From the NCBI GenBank assembly GCA_016708435.1, contig JADJFV010000008.1:62001-126000 (forward strand): a stretch of 64,000 bases of DNA, written 5' to 3'. The DNA is from Leptospiraceae bacterium. Its GTDB lineage: Bacteria > Spirochaetota > Leptospiria > Leptospirales > Leptospiraceae. This document shows positions 54,616-63,990 of the stretch, in pieces. Every line of letters begins with the position of its first letter. Positions within the stretch are counted from its first letter, which is position 1. The notes below the pieces were generated by a model. That model did no database searches. It saw only the letters and a list, made by a program, of their open reading frames with translations, and was not told the origin of the DNA. A program made the position numbers and the translations under genes.

Positions 54616-55293
54616 ATGAAATTTTTTCTTACGATTTTATTAACTCTATTTAGCTACTGTTCTTCCGTGCAAGTTGTAGACAAGACTGCAGATACCGTTC
54701 CCGGATTTACTCCTATTAAAGATAATGAATTAGCAAACCGTTATGCGCCACTTCTCGCGATAGGCTCAGAGCATGGTGATCCATTTGCAATTTATTACAG
54801 AGCTAGCAAGGATTTAGAGGGTAACACGCATATAACCTATCATTACTTTTGGGAAAAGGAAGAAAATACTCATTCAGGAACGGGACCTTTTTTTAGTAGG
54901 AACATTTACACCGGAGGTATTAAATTACAAAAGACTATGTTTGGTAAAGGAGACATTGAACAAGTTTCTTTTATCATTGACTCTTATGGGCGAATAGGGC
55001 AAGTCGAGTATGAAACAGCGGAAGACTATGACCCGAGCAAATTCGGAGTAAAGCATAAAACAATACTTAGAAAAGAGCAACATAAAGAGCCTGTCGTTTT
55101 TAAAGTAATGTCATGGAATCATCTATTTGATTTTGTGGGGGATAATGCCGGTAATTCGTCTGATTACCTTCGTATAACACCTGTTTATTTCAATCAAAAG
55201 CTTTGGGAAGAATATGAAATGGTAAAAGAGAAAGAATCTTTCTTAAGTAGAAGTCGAGCACATAAACCTTATGAAATAGAATTTGTAGAATAA
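54616..55293 (+). CDS. Putative lipoprotein of unknown function
   Basis: 225 residues. The signal peptide MKFFLTILLTLFSYC has a spirochaete-like lipobox with Cys15. The mature part has IYYRASKDLEGNTHITYHYFWEKEENTH and repeated aromatic strands, suggesting a beta-rich fold. No family is recognised. A TAAGGAA ribosome-binding site precedes the ATG. RecO follows 19 nt later on the same strand. Confidence 0.7.
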   Translation: MKFFLTILLTLFSYCSSVQVVDKTADTVPGFTPIKDNELANRYAPLLAIGSEHGDPFAIYYRASKDLEGNTHITYHYFWEKEENTHSGTGPFFSRNIYTGGIKLQKTMFGKGDIEQVSFIIDSYGRIGQVEYETAEDYDPSKFGVKHKTILRKEQHKEPVVFKVMSWNHLFDFVGDNAGNSSDYLRITPVYFNQKLWEEYEMVKEKESFLSRSRAHKPYEIEFVE

Positions 55294-55312
55294 GGCTAAT
55301 TAATAGTAGCCC

Positions 55313-56077
55313 ATGTCGCTCATAAAAGAAAAAGGAATTGTTGTATCGAGTAAGTTAGTAGGAGAAGCAGATGCACTCATTACTCTTCTTGGAGAATCGG
55401 GCAGTAAAGCAAAGTATAGGCTCAAAGGAATTAAAAAAAGTAAGAACCGTCCGATTATAGCCAGTGAGACGGGGTCTTATATTAGCATTGATTTTTATTT
55501 GCATAAGAATGAAGAAATTCACAATGTAAAAGAAGTGAGTATCATAGAGCGATTTGAAAATCCTAAAGCGACTTACGAGGGTTATCTGCTAGTTACCTAT
55601 TTTTGTGAATTGATAGATACCGTTTTACCGAATGGAGATTCTCACGCTAAATGTTTTGAGCTTTTTTATGCTGCGATGCTTGCGTTAAATGCTGGTAAGT
55701 TTCAACCCTTGATCCTACCTTTTTTTAAACTCAGACTTTTATCTTTATTAGGAATCGTTTCAAAAGACTTTACTTGCTCTATATGTGATGAGCCAGTTCT
55801 TACAAAGAACTCCGCATCCCTTCAATACATGAATTTGGAGATGACTTGCGGAGATTGTCATCCTCCTAATAAAAACCAGATACTTTCGATTAGACTCATG
55901 GATAAGATTTTTAAAAATCGCTTTGCTGTATTATCACAAGAAGAAATTTCTATTGCAGTTATTGTAGAGCTAGATCAAATTTTAAATGATTATTTACGAG
56001 CGTATTTGAATGTTACCTTAAAGACATTCGATTTATTATATAAGTCTATGGGGACGAGTTATGAAATTCACTATTAA
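55313..56077 (+). CDS. recO: DNA repair protein RecO
   Basis: 254 residues. The N-terminal OB-fold starts EKGIVVSSKLVGEADALITLL, followed by YRLKGIKKSKNR. The zinc-binding pairs CSIC and CGDC near residues 157-184 are in the helical C-terminal domain. RecO loads RecA on SSB-coated DNA with RecR in the RecFOR pathway. It heads a compact run recO, small membrane ORF, argS, cinA. Confidence 0.9.
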   Translation: MSLIKEKGIVVSSKLVGEADALITLLGESGSKAKYRLKGIKKSKNRPIIASETGSYISIDFYLHKNEEIHNVKEVSIIERFENPKATYEGYLLVTYFCELIDTVLPNGDSHAKCFELFYAAMLALNAGKFQPLILPFFKLRLLSLLGIVSKDFTCSICDEPVLTKNSASLQYMNLEMTCGDCHPPNKNQILSIRLMDKIFKNRFAVLSQEEISIAVIVELDQILNDYLRAYLNVTLKTFDLLYKSMGTSYEIHY

Positions 56078-56285
56078 AACATTGATTCTTTTGACGTTAT
56101 TGGCTGTGGTATTCGGATTTTTCTTGCGTCTTGCAGATCTAAACGAATACGAGATTCTAAAACCAGAAGTCGTCAGCTATGACAGTGAGCGTTCGAGCTG
56201 GGGAATAATTATGGATGTCAAAAAGGAAACCTTTAAAAATATAGAAAAGAATTGGCAGAAGAAGCATACCTATGAAAGAAAATGA
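56061..56285 (+). CDS. Small membrane-anchored protein between recO and argS
   Basis: 74 residues, overlapping the recO end by 17 nt and the argS start by 14 nt. One N-terminal hydrophobic span (residues 5-24) precedes a charged, exposed tail. The tight overlap on both sides supports it being a real gene. No family recognised. Confidence 0.65.
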   Translation: MKFTIKTLILLTLLAVVFGFFLRLADLNEYEILKPEVVSYDSERSSWGIIMDVKKETFKNIEKNWQKKHTYERK

Positions 56286-58024
56286 AACCCTAAAAAATTT
56301 AGTTTTAAATGAACTCGAATCCGTAGTATCAAAATTTACTCCACCTGACTTACTTTCAAAAGTAAAAAGTCCGAGTCGAATACTCTCGCAATGAAAAATT
56401 CGGTGATTACTCAACTCCTTTTCTTTTGGAGAACAAAGACTTGTTAGGCGACGCGAAGGAAAATTCAGAAAGGTTCTTAGAGTTATTTAAAAATGTAAAA
56501 TTATTTTCCAAAGTGGACTTTACTCCACCGGGGTTTATTAATTTTAGAATAGAAGATTCTCATTTACTAAATTACATCCATTCTTTTATCGAAGCGAATA
56601 ATAATCTTTTTGCGCAAGTAGACGAAAAAGAAAAAATCATTTTTGAGTTCGTAAGTGCAAATCCTACAGGACCGCTTAATATTGTATCTGCAAGAGCGGC
56701 GGCTACAGGGGATACTATCTGTAATCTTCTTACAACTTTAGGTCATACAGTGCATAGAGAATTTTATGTGAATGATTACGGCAATCAGGTTTTTCTTTTG
56801 GGGGTATCCTGTCTTTCTCGATTGAGAGAGCATTTAACCGGTGTTAGTCTCAGTTTTCAAGAAGAAGGAGATACTTCTTCTTTAGAGACTTTACTTGAAA
56901 AAAATATTCTGCCAGGCGAAGGTTATCGCGGCGAATACATTAAAGAAATCGCAATTCAAATCTACTCTGATACAAACAAGAAATCCATAATTGATGAATT
57001 ATTAAAATCAAAAAACTACCAGTCTCTAGCAGAAAAATTTGCAGTATGGGCAGTGGAGAGAAATTTACAAACTCAAAAAGAAGACTTAATTTCTTTTGGA
57101 GTCAATTTCGATCTTTTCTACAGCGAGAAATCTCTTCATGAGAGTAATAGCGTATTAACTGTAATGGATAACTTAAAGAAGTCAGGTGATATTAAAGAAG
57201 AAGACGGAAAACAGGTATTTACCTCAACTAAGTATGGAGATGACAAGGACAGAGTTGTGGTTAGAGATGATGGTCGTCCTACCTATTTGCTTGCCGACAT
57301 TGCCTATCACAAAACAAAGATAGATAGAGGATTCAATCAAATCATAAATATCTGGGGTCCGGATCATCATGGATACATCGCAAGACTTCGAGGAGCAATG
57401 ATCTCGCTTGGTTTTTCTGAATCTAGATTTAAAGTATTGATCTCACAACAAGTAAATTTAATTTCCAAAGGTGAGAAGCAAAAGATGAGTAAACGCCTGG
57501 GGCAATTTCAAACAATGAAAGATTTGCTAGAATTTTTGGGCGAGAGTGCAAAGGATGTGGGGCGGTATTTCTTTATTATGCGCTCGCTAGAATCTCCTCT
57601 GGACTTTGACTTGGATTTGGCAAAAGAAGAGTCTGACAAAAATCCTGTGTTTTACATCCAGTATGCGCACGCAAGAATTCATTCCATTTTTCGTGAGACA
57701 GGAAAAGAATTTAGTTTTGAAAATCTAAAGTCTTTATCCCTTACAGAAGAAAGAAGGGGATTATTATTCTGGGTGGCTCGTTTTCCAGAAGAAGTATTGG
57801 ATGCAGGAAAAAATAAAGAGCCTCATCGAGTAGCGAATTATCTACAAAATCTAAGCAAAGCGTTTACACGTTTTTATGGAGCAAAAGATAATAAACTAAA
57901 AGATTGCGATGAAAAAACTCGTCTTGGTCTAGCTTTCATTTGTAAATCGGCGTCTATTACTATCAAAGAAGGATTAGACATTTTAGGAATAAGTTCGCCT
58001 GAAAAAATGGAAAGGAGCGCATAA
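56272..58024 (+). CDS. argS: Arginyl-tRNA synthetase, interrupted by one frameshift
   Basis: Reading starts at ATG 56272 (MKENETLKNLVLNELESVVSKF). It shifts at a run of five A (56364-56368), after which the +1 frame gives VEYSRNEKFGDYSTPF and the rest of the enzyme (about 580 residues in all). Removing one A restores the frame. Class I motifs are NPTGPLNIVSARAAATGD, where HIGH-type ArgRS usually has HVGHAR, then REFYVNDYGNQ, and KMSKR near the end. It charges tRNA-Arg and is essential, so a sequencing indel is the likeliest cause. Confidence 0.87.
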
Positions 58025-59268
58025 TGCTGAGTATTCATATTTTATCAACAGGAACAGAAATTACTTCTGGTAAAAGTGTTGATACAAATTCAACTTGGAT
58101 CGCAAACGAATTAACAGGACTTGGTTTTTCAATTTCTAAGTTTCTTACCCTACCCGATAAGCCACTCATTATAGAAGAAGAAATTCGAACTATCATGAGT
58201 AGAAGTGGTGAGAATCTAATTATCATGACAGGTGGTCTCGGAGCGACGGCAGATGATTATACTCTCGATGTAATTTGTAAGATATCCGGCAAACCGGCAG
58301 TAACCCACGAGAAGGCATTGGAGAGATTGACTTTTCTTGCGGGGCAGAGAGGAAAGGTTTATCAGGATTTGCTTCCTGTTTCTCGAAGACAGACAACTAT
58401 TCCTTTAGATTCGAGAGTTCTAGAAAATGATATTGGTCTTGCTCCCGGTTTTTATTTAGAACTAAATGATACGACTCGGTTAGCTGCAATGCCGGGAGTT
58501 CCAAAAGAAATGAAGAAAATGTTTTCCGATTATTTACTACCTTTGATGAAAAAAGATTATAATAAAGAAAATATGCAAAGTCGATCTCGCACTATTTGGG
58601 GGCTAACGGAGAGTATTTTCGAGGCAACGTTTATTAAGAATAATCAGGAACTAATCAGTGATGGAGTAGAATGGGGTGTAACCGCTAAGCCCGGGCATAT
58701 TAAGGTCACTTTCAAATCTAACTCTTTTGATAATTTGCGTAAAATCATGGGAAGCATAGATACGGAGTATAAAGATAAAATTGGAGATGATATTTTTTTA
58801 GACATTCATTCTATGCTGACTAGTTCGAAGCGAACTGTCTCTACAGCAGAAAGTTGCACCGGTGGGCTCGTTGGAAAAATTCTAACGGATATGTCTGGAG
58901 CTTCTGCCTATTATCTTGGATCAGTGGTTGCTTACCACAATGATATTAAACAAAATATTCTGGGAGTAAAAAAGACTACTCTTGATTCAGTAGGAGCGGT
59001 TAGTCCGGAGACTGCGGCGGAAATGGCAAATGGAGTTCAACATAAGTTTAATACCAATTATGCGCTATCGGTTACAGGCATTGCCGGACCGACAGGTGCA
59101 ACCAAAGACAAGAAAGTGGGACTTGTATATATTGGGCTTAAGGCGAACCACGAAGAAGCCAGGGTCTTTAAATATGAGTTTCCTCTGAATCGAGATGTAT
59201 TTCGGGATTTTGCGGCTAATATTGCTTTGTTTCATCTCTATCAAAAATTAATGCAAGACAATTTGTAA
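58024..59268 (+). CDS. cinA: CinA-like competence/damage-inducible protein (NMN amidase)
   Basis: 414 residues, starting one base inside the argS stop. The N-terminal MoaB-like domain has STGTEITSGKSVDTNS and TGGLGATADDYT. The C-terminal CinA amidase domain has STAESCTGGLVGKILTDMSGASAYYLGSVVAYHNDIK and VTGIAGPTGATKDKKVGLVYIG. Family members recycle pyridine nucleotides by deamidating NMN and hydrolysing ADP-ribose. Coupled translation with argS is likely. Confidence 0.92.
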   Translation: MLSIHILSTGTEITSGKSVDTNSTWIANELTGLGFSISKFLTLPDKPLIIEEEIRTIMSRSGENLIIMTGGLGATADDYTLDVICKISGKPAVTHEKALERLTFLAGQRGKVYQDLLPVSRRQTTIPLDSRVLENDIGLAPGFYLELNDTTRLAAMPGVPKEMKKMFSDYLLPLMKKDYNKENMQSRSRTIWGLTESIFEATFIKNNQELISDGVEWGVTAKPGHIKVTFKSNSFDNLRKIMGSIDTEYKDKIGDDIFLDIHSMLTSSKRTVSTAESCTGGLVGKILTDMSGASAYYLGSVVAYHNDIKQNILGVKKTTLDSVGAVSPETAAEMANGVQHKFNTNYALSVTGIAGPTGATKDKKVGLVYIGLKANHEEARVFKYEFPLNRDVFRDFAANIALFHLYQKLMQDNL

Positions 59269-59272
59269 TTCT

Positions 59273-60346
59273 ATGAAAATATTCTACTATCTAATCTTTA
59301 TCACGCTTTTATCTCTGTTGATTTTTGTAAATCTTGGAAATTCCTATACTCCGATTTCTCATGTGCAAGAGAATTGGGCATGGAGCAAAACAGAAGAGAT
59401 AGGTATGTCAACTGACGCACGTTTTAAGCTGAATCCTATGGAGAGACTCAATGGCTATAAGACTAAGAACGGAGTCTATTTTTTTAGAGCGGGCAAGTTT
59501 ACCCTCGATGAAAATTCTTACAGTGAGATGCCACTAATAGGAAAAGGGCATTTTTTATATAAGAAAGTTGGAAATTCTGTTCTTTATTATTCAAATGATG
59601 GAGAGATCCTTTGGGAAAAGCCTTATAAGAGTTATCCGCGTGTATCGAATAACGGTGAATTGCTCCTATTTGTATCGGGAGACGAAAACCAGGTTTTGAT
59701 TTCCGATCTAAATGGTAACCCTACCGGAGCCAAGCAAATAGACGGAAGGTTTTTAGCTGATATTGCTTTTCCAGTTATGGCAAATGGAGCATTACTTGTA
59801 TTTTCCGGTGGAGAGATTGCTTTATTAGATGGAGCGGGGAAAGTCATTTTCCAAAAGAAAGATGAGCCTGGTTCAAAGGATTTTTTATTTTGTAAGAGTG
59901 GAGCCATATCGCCTAATGGAAAGTTGGCGCTCGTGCATTACCTTAGAAATGCGAAGGATTTTATTTCGCTGTTGAATGAAAAGGGAGAAATTGTTTCTAG
60001 TTTTACATTGGAGAATGTATACGCACATAAAATCTACATGGCAGTCGATGATGATGGAAATATCGCGGTTAATCTGCCCGATCAGATTTCTATCTTTGGA
60101 AAGAAGGGAAAGTCTATATTTAAAAAGCAAAAGACAAAGCGTGAAGATATTTATCAAATTGCTTATAGTAGCGGGAGTTTTTTTGCTCTTAGCCTCGAAG
60201 ACCAAGTTTTATTTATCGGAGCAGATGGAAGTATATTAGGAAAAAGAAATATTTCTATGCCAGCCAGAATGCGACCTTCGGGTGAAAAAGATACTGCGTT
60301 CTTAGAAACAAAAGAAGAAATTATTTCATTTAAACTTTTTAAATAA
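59273..60346 (+). CDS. Secreted beta-propeller-like protein of unknown function
   Basis: 357 residues. One N-terminal hydrophobic segment (residues 4-20) acts as signal peptide or anchor. The rest has repeated strands with motifs such as YYSNDGEILWEKPY, ISDLNGNPTGAKQ, LLDGAGKVIFQKK and FIGADGSILGKRN, resembling WD40/PQQ blades. It follows cinA by 4 nt and precedes YkgJ by 3 nt, so it shares the operon. Function is not known. Confidence 0.7.
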   Translation: MKIFYYLIFITLLSLLIFVNLGNSYTPISHVQENWAWSKTEEIGMSTDARFKLNPMERLNGYKTKNGVYFFRAGKFTLDENSYSEMPLIGKGHFLYKKVGNSVLYYSNDGEILWEKPYKSYPRVSNNGELLLFVSGDENQVLISDLNGNPTGAKQIDGRFLADIAFPVMANGALLVFSGGEIALLDGAGKVIFQKKDEPGSKDFLFCKSGAISPNGKLALVHYLRNAKDFISLLNEKGEIVSSFTLENVYAHKIYMAVDDDGNIAVNLPDQISIFGKKGKSIFKKQKTKREDIYQIAYSSGSFFALSLEDQVLFIGADGSILGKRNISMPARMRPSGEKDTAFLETKEEIISFKLFK

Positions 60347-60349
60347 GTC

Positions 60350-61021
60350 ATGCGGGTTGCTTCTACTGATCTAGTTCCATTTTTATGTAAGGCAACGGGA
60401 AGATGTTGTATTCATAACCTGGTGATTTTGTCAAGCTTTGATATATTTCGAATTGGAAAGACGTTAGGCGCATCAGCAAAAGAATTATTTGAGAAAAAAT
60501 TAATTACCTACAGAATTAATCCAGCTAGTTTTTGGATGGAGCCTATTCTAAATTCCAGGACTAATTCTACTTGTCCTTTTCTGTTTAGGGAAGTCGATGC
60601 AAACCCGGAACAGTATCTATGCGATATATATGAATCTCGTCCACTGGTCTGTCGAATTTATCCGCTTAAGTATGATAAAGATAATTCTGTCTTTATGCGT
60701 TTTCTTCCCGCTGAGCATAGATGCTTTGAATGCATTACAACTGAAAATAATCCTACACTAGAAGATTATCTAAATACATCCAATATAAATGAATTGCTAG
60801 AAGAGTTTAATCAATATTTGGCGCTAGTCGATAAGATTTCAGCAAGTGGTATGAATCTGGAAAAAATAAAAAAGAATAAAGCTGCTCAAAAGAAATTTTT
60901 CGAAATTCAATCTATTCTCTATGAGACTTATCCAGAGAAAGAAAATACGCATACTTCCCTGCCATTTGAAAAAATAAAAATAAGGATAGAAGAAGTATTG
61001 GATAAGAGTGAACGGAAATAA
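60350..61021 (+). CDS. YkgJ-type cysteine-cluster protein
   Basis: 223 residues. An N-terminal GRCCIHN, CPFL, CDIYESRPLVCRIYPL and a later HRCFEC give the Cys pattern of the YkgJ/UPF0153 family, proposed to bind zinc or an iron-sulfur cluster. Its role is unclear. It ends the plus-strand run starting at recO. Confidence 0.82.
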   Translation: MRVASTDLVPFLCKATGRCCIHNLVILSSFDIFRIGKTLGASAKELFEKKLITYRINPASFWMEPILNSRTNSTCPFLFREVDANPEQYLCDIYESRPLVCRIYPLKYDKDNSVFMRFLPAEHRCFECITTENNPTLEDYLNTSNINELLEEFNQYLALVDKISASGMNLEKIKKNKAAQKKFFEIQSILYETYPEKENTHTSLPFEKIKIRIEEVLDKSERK

Positions 61022-61034
61022 AGTAACTATTACA

Positions 61035-61180
61035 GTCATTTCGAACGAGCGATTTCCAAGTTTGCGAAAGTGAGAAATCTATCCTCCTTAATGCTATATT
61101 ACTTTAAGTAAGGTAGACCCCTCATGTTTTTTCCGCACGAGCTAGTCGCTACCTTCGTCTTCGCGTGTTCGGGGTGACAG
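61035..61180. repeat. GTCA...TGACA dispersed repeat element
   Basis: Begins AGTCATTTCGAACGAGC, contains GTGAGAAATCTATCC, and ends TTCGGGGTGACAGG. The central part has no ORF. Its internal order matches the segment inside the toxin gene at 48959-49116. Confidence 0.6.
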
Positions 61181-61199
61181 GGGTAAATCCTAATTATCC

Positions 61200-61418
61200 C
61201 TACTTCTTTTCGTCTTTTTTGAATAACCCTTTTAATTTGTCCTGGGTTTCTTTGTCCTGTGCTTTTTCTTTGATAGTTTCGATTACTTTTTTGCCTTCAT
61301 CGGTTTCGGCTTTTTCTTTTATCGTGTCGATCAAAGATTTTTCATTGCCTGTAGCATTTGCTTTCTCAGCGGTTGGTTCTGTTGTTTCGGCAGAGGAACA
61401 GTAGAGGAAGGTAAGCAA
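61200..61418 (-). CDS. Small lipoprotein with unclear start
   Basis: The frame encodes a Lys/Glu-rich, probably helical tail with repeated ETIKEKA/DTIKEKA units. Reading upstream, the codons give KWYTSLILLTFLYCSS, a good lipoprotein signal peptide with its Cys. However, the only start codon inside is a TTG (61418) that would leave just 6 residues before the Cys, and a TAG lies just upstream of the Lys codon. The natural start may have been lost to a mutation or a base error. Confidence 0.5.
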   Translation of the reverse strand: MLTFLYCSSAETTEPTAEKANATGNEKSLIDTIKEKAETDEGKKVIETIKEKAQDKETQDKLKGLFKKDEKK

Positions 61419-61535
61419 AATGAGAGAAGTATACCATTTCTAGAAAGATTCCAATTAAATAACTTTCACTAAGAGACTCCTGTAAATAAATGATTATTAA
61501 ATGACTTTTAAAAAATAAAACCAGAAGGCAAGAAA
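61419..61535. other. Intergenic AT-rich region
   Basis: No ORF, repeat or hairpin recognised in this short stretch between two minus-strand genes. Confidence 0.3.
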
Positions 61536-62078
61536 TTAAAAAAGTTTAAAGCTAGATTGAATTAGAAAAAGTCCAGGCTTGATTCTTTCGAAATCTTCTT
61601 CGTAGTAGAATTCGATGATGGAAAAAGTTTTTTCTGCCTGGGTGAAACAGAAGATATTGATGCTGCCGGGATTTAGGAAAAGAATTTTTCCAGTGAGTTT
61701 CACTCCGTAGCCTTTTTGTTTGCCCCAGGAATCTCGGACTTCAACTTTTTCGGATTCAATTAGGTCTTCTTCAAATTCGGATTTGAATTCTTCGACGCAG
61801 GATTTGTTGTCCATTGCAGTTCCGTAGACAAAGAGTTGGATATAAGAGTTGCCAGTGCTTTCGATGAGATAACTTTTGAAATCGAGGTTGACTTTATTCT
61901 CTTTGTCTTCCTGGTATTCCCAGTTGGAAGGATATTTTAATTCGAATAATTCCTGCTTGATCATCTTTGGATTTGTGATGGCGGGAATTTTTTCTTCCTC
62001 AAAAAAAGACTGAATGCGCTTACAGTCCGAACCCAGGCATAGGATAAGTAAGATTAGCCCTAAAAGCTTATGTTTCAT
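61536..62078 (-). CDS. Putative lipoprotein of unknown function
   Basis: 180 residues. The signal peptide MKHKLLGLILLILCLGSDC leads to a lipobox-like Cys19. The mature part is beta-rich (LKYPSNWEYQEDKENKVNLDFKSYLIE), loosely like PsbP/MOG1-type lipoproteins. It overlaps the FliG-like gene by 4 nt (ATGA), which ties it to that gene and the M32 peptidase. Confidence 0.68.
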   Translation of the reverse strand: MKHKLLGLILLILCLGSDCKRIQSFFEEEKIPAITNPKMIKQELFELKYPSNWEYQEDKENKVNLDFKSYLIESTGNSYIQLFVYGTAMDNKSCVEEFKSEFEEDLIESEKVEVRDSWGKQKGYGVKLTGKILFLNPGSINIFCFTQAEKTFSIIEFYYEEDFERIKPGLFLIQSSFKLF

Positions 62079-62416
62079 GTGATCTTACCGTTTTGGGTTC
62101 CGTAGTAAAAGTTGCCACGTTTCTCAATGAGGTTACGAGAAAGTAACCCCTCTGCAATAATGAGAAGACCTGAAACAGCACTTTCTTTTTTTTCTAAGTC
62201 TGCGTCTTTTTCTACTGCCATGAGACTGTGGACGTATTCTCTTCGTTTGCCGTCAAGAATTCCAAGCATAGAGCCTACGACTTTTGGATCTCCATGTAAA
62301 AAGGCAAGAGCAAGAGTCGATGGTGGGGTTTCATTACAAACATAGAAGAGAGCAAGGTTATCCAAATAGGTTAAGTCTTGAAATTTTGAAAAATGAGAAA
62401 TATCGGAACCGGACAT
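62075..62416 (-). CDS. FliG-like domain protein
   Basis: 113 residues. Residues 12-75 match the middle FliG domain: LTYLDNLALFYVCNETPPSTLALAFLHGDPKVVGSMLGILDGKRREYVHSL, which corresponds to the FliG pattern of Glu-x-Pro then a Leu-rich helix and the LDxxxR loop. Full FliG is about 340 residues, so this is a single-domain relative lacking the motor-binding C-domain. It may be a motor-associated protein or something else. It lies 1 nt downstream of the M32 gene. Confidence 0.6.
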   Translation of the reverse strand: MSGSDISHFSKFQDLTYLDNLALFYVCNETPPSTLALAFLHGDPKVVGSMLGILDGKRREYVHSLMAVEKDADLEKKESAVSGLLIIAEGLLSRNLIEKRGNFYYGTQNGKIT

Positions 62417-62417
62417 T

Positions 62418-63911
62418 TTATTCTTGCTCCTGCACTTTGGTCTTGAGGTATTTGATCAGATAATCACTCTTAGGCGCTTCCCCGGTAGCTTCTTTGATTA
62501 AATCCTTTGGATCAAGAATGCGACCATGAGAATATACTTTCTTGGCTAGCCATTTATTCAAGCTAGTTACATCACCACGATTGATGACATCGTCCCAAAA
62601 ACTTTCATGTGTTGTAAAGAAGTGATGGAATAGTTGCGCCGAATAGATATTACCCAGTGTGTAAGTAGGGAAATAACCGAAGGCTCCGCCACTCCAATGC
62701 ACGTCTTGAAGGACCCCTTCTGAATCATCGTTGATTGTTAGATCGAAGCTTTCTTTCATTTTTTGATTCCAGACTTCGGGAAGGTCGGAAACTTTAATTT
62801 TGCGAGAGATTAAAGCGCGCTCAATTTCAAAACGTAAAATGATGTGAAGATTGTAAGTTACTTGATCTGCTTCTACTCGAATCTTGGATTTATTGACTGA
62901 GTTTAGGTGATTGTATAGATCGTTAAAAGGTAGATCATAGTGATAGATGTTAAATTCTTTTAGAAGAATTGGATAAAAATATTCCCAGAAGGCACGGGAT
63001 CTTCCTACTTGGTTTTCCCAGAGACGACTTTGGGATTCGTGAACGCCTAAAGAAGCTGCAGCAGTCAGGGGAGAGGGGTAATCCTTCATTTGCCCCAAGC
63101 CGTATTCATAGAGTGCATGTCCTGTTTCATGCAAGACTCCAAAGATAGACGAAAGAGGATCTGTGATATGGTAACGAGTTGTTATCCGCTTGTCCTTAGA
63201 GCCGAGGCTTGTAGAAAATGGATGGACACTTATATCGAGCCGAGAGGCAGTAGGGGGTAATCCTAATAAGCCCGGAAGTTTATCGTTGAATGCTTTTTGT
63301 AATTCTACTGGAACTGGCTTTTTAAAAGGAGATGGATACGATTTTCCTTCATTGACGATTGGAATTAAAGAGTTCTTGAGATGAAGAAAAAGATTTTCCA
63401 GGTCATGTGACTTTGCACCTGTCTCGTAGCCTTCGAGCAGTGCGTCATAACGCTCGGTGGTATAACCATAGCACTCCGCCATTTCGATAGAGAGCTCTGT
63501 GATTTCAGTGAGAGTAGGCTCAAAGGATTTGAAGTCTTTATTTTTTTTTGCGTCAGCCCAAATTCCATGAGCAAGATTTGTAAGCTTTGAAAATCGCTCG
63601 ACTAGTTCAATGGGAAGTGTGATGGCACGATTTCTATCGCGCTCTAGAATTTCTAATTCCCTTCTGAGAGGTGCAGCTTCGGGAGGATTTTTGGCGATTA
63701 GGTTTTTAATATTTTCAATTTGGCGCTTAGATTCATCGCCCGTAAACATTTTGTGCGATAAGGAAGACAACTGCGAAATCTGCTCTGCTCTCTCTTCCCG
63801 TCCATCGTCCGGCATCATGACCTCGCTATCCCAATGCAGTAAGCTTAAAATGTCACCAAGACGAGTGTATTCTTTCCAAAAATTTCTATACGATTGTAAT
63901 TCATTCATCAT
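62418..63911 (-). CDS. M32 family metallocarboxypeptidase
   Basis: 497 residues, standard length for M32 (thermostable carboxypeptidase 1-like). The zinc site HETGHALYEYG (HExxH) is near residue 265, with the distal Glu likely in ESQSRLWENQVGRSRAFW. ITTRYHITDPLSS and the HWSGGAFGYFPTYTLGN loop are family signatures. It trims C-terminal residues from peptides in the cytoplasm. First gene of a run with the FliG-like and lipoprotein genes. Confidence 0.92.
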   Translation of the reverse strand: MMNELQSYRNFWKEYTRLGDILSLLHWDSEVMMPDDGREERAEQISQLSSLSHKMFTGDESKRQIENIKNLIAKNPPEAAPLRRELEILERDRNRAITLPIELVERFSKLTNLAHGIWADAKKNKDFKSFEPTLTEITELSIEMAECYGYTTERYDALLEGYETGAKSHDLENLFLHLKNSLIPIVNEGKSYPSPFKKPVPVELQKAFNDKLPGLLGLPPTASRLDISVHPFSTSLGSKDKRITTRYHITDPLSSIFGVLHETGHALYEYGLGQMKDYPSPLTAAASLGVHESQSRLWENQVGRSRAFWEYFYPILLKEFNIYHYDLPFNDLYNHLNSVNKSKIRVEADQVTYNLHIILRFEIERALISRKIKVSDLPEVWNQKMKESFDLTINDDSEGVLQDVHWSGGAFGYFPTYTLGNIYSAQLFHHFFTTHESFWDDVINRGDVTSLNKWLAKKVYSHGRILDPKDLIKEATGEAPKSDYLIKYLKTKVQEQE

Positions 63912-63959
63912 AAATAAAGAATATTTTTAAAAGCGTTTGGAGAAAACCATTTAATCTTC

Positions 63960-63990
63960 TTGACAGGAAAAATATATTTAAAAAGATAAC
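63960..63990 (+). promoter_or_regulatory. Possible rightward promoter at the window edge
   Basis: TTGACA (63960-63965) followed by GATAAC (63985-63990), 19 nt apart. It points off the right edge toward an unseen gene. Confidence 0.3.
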
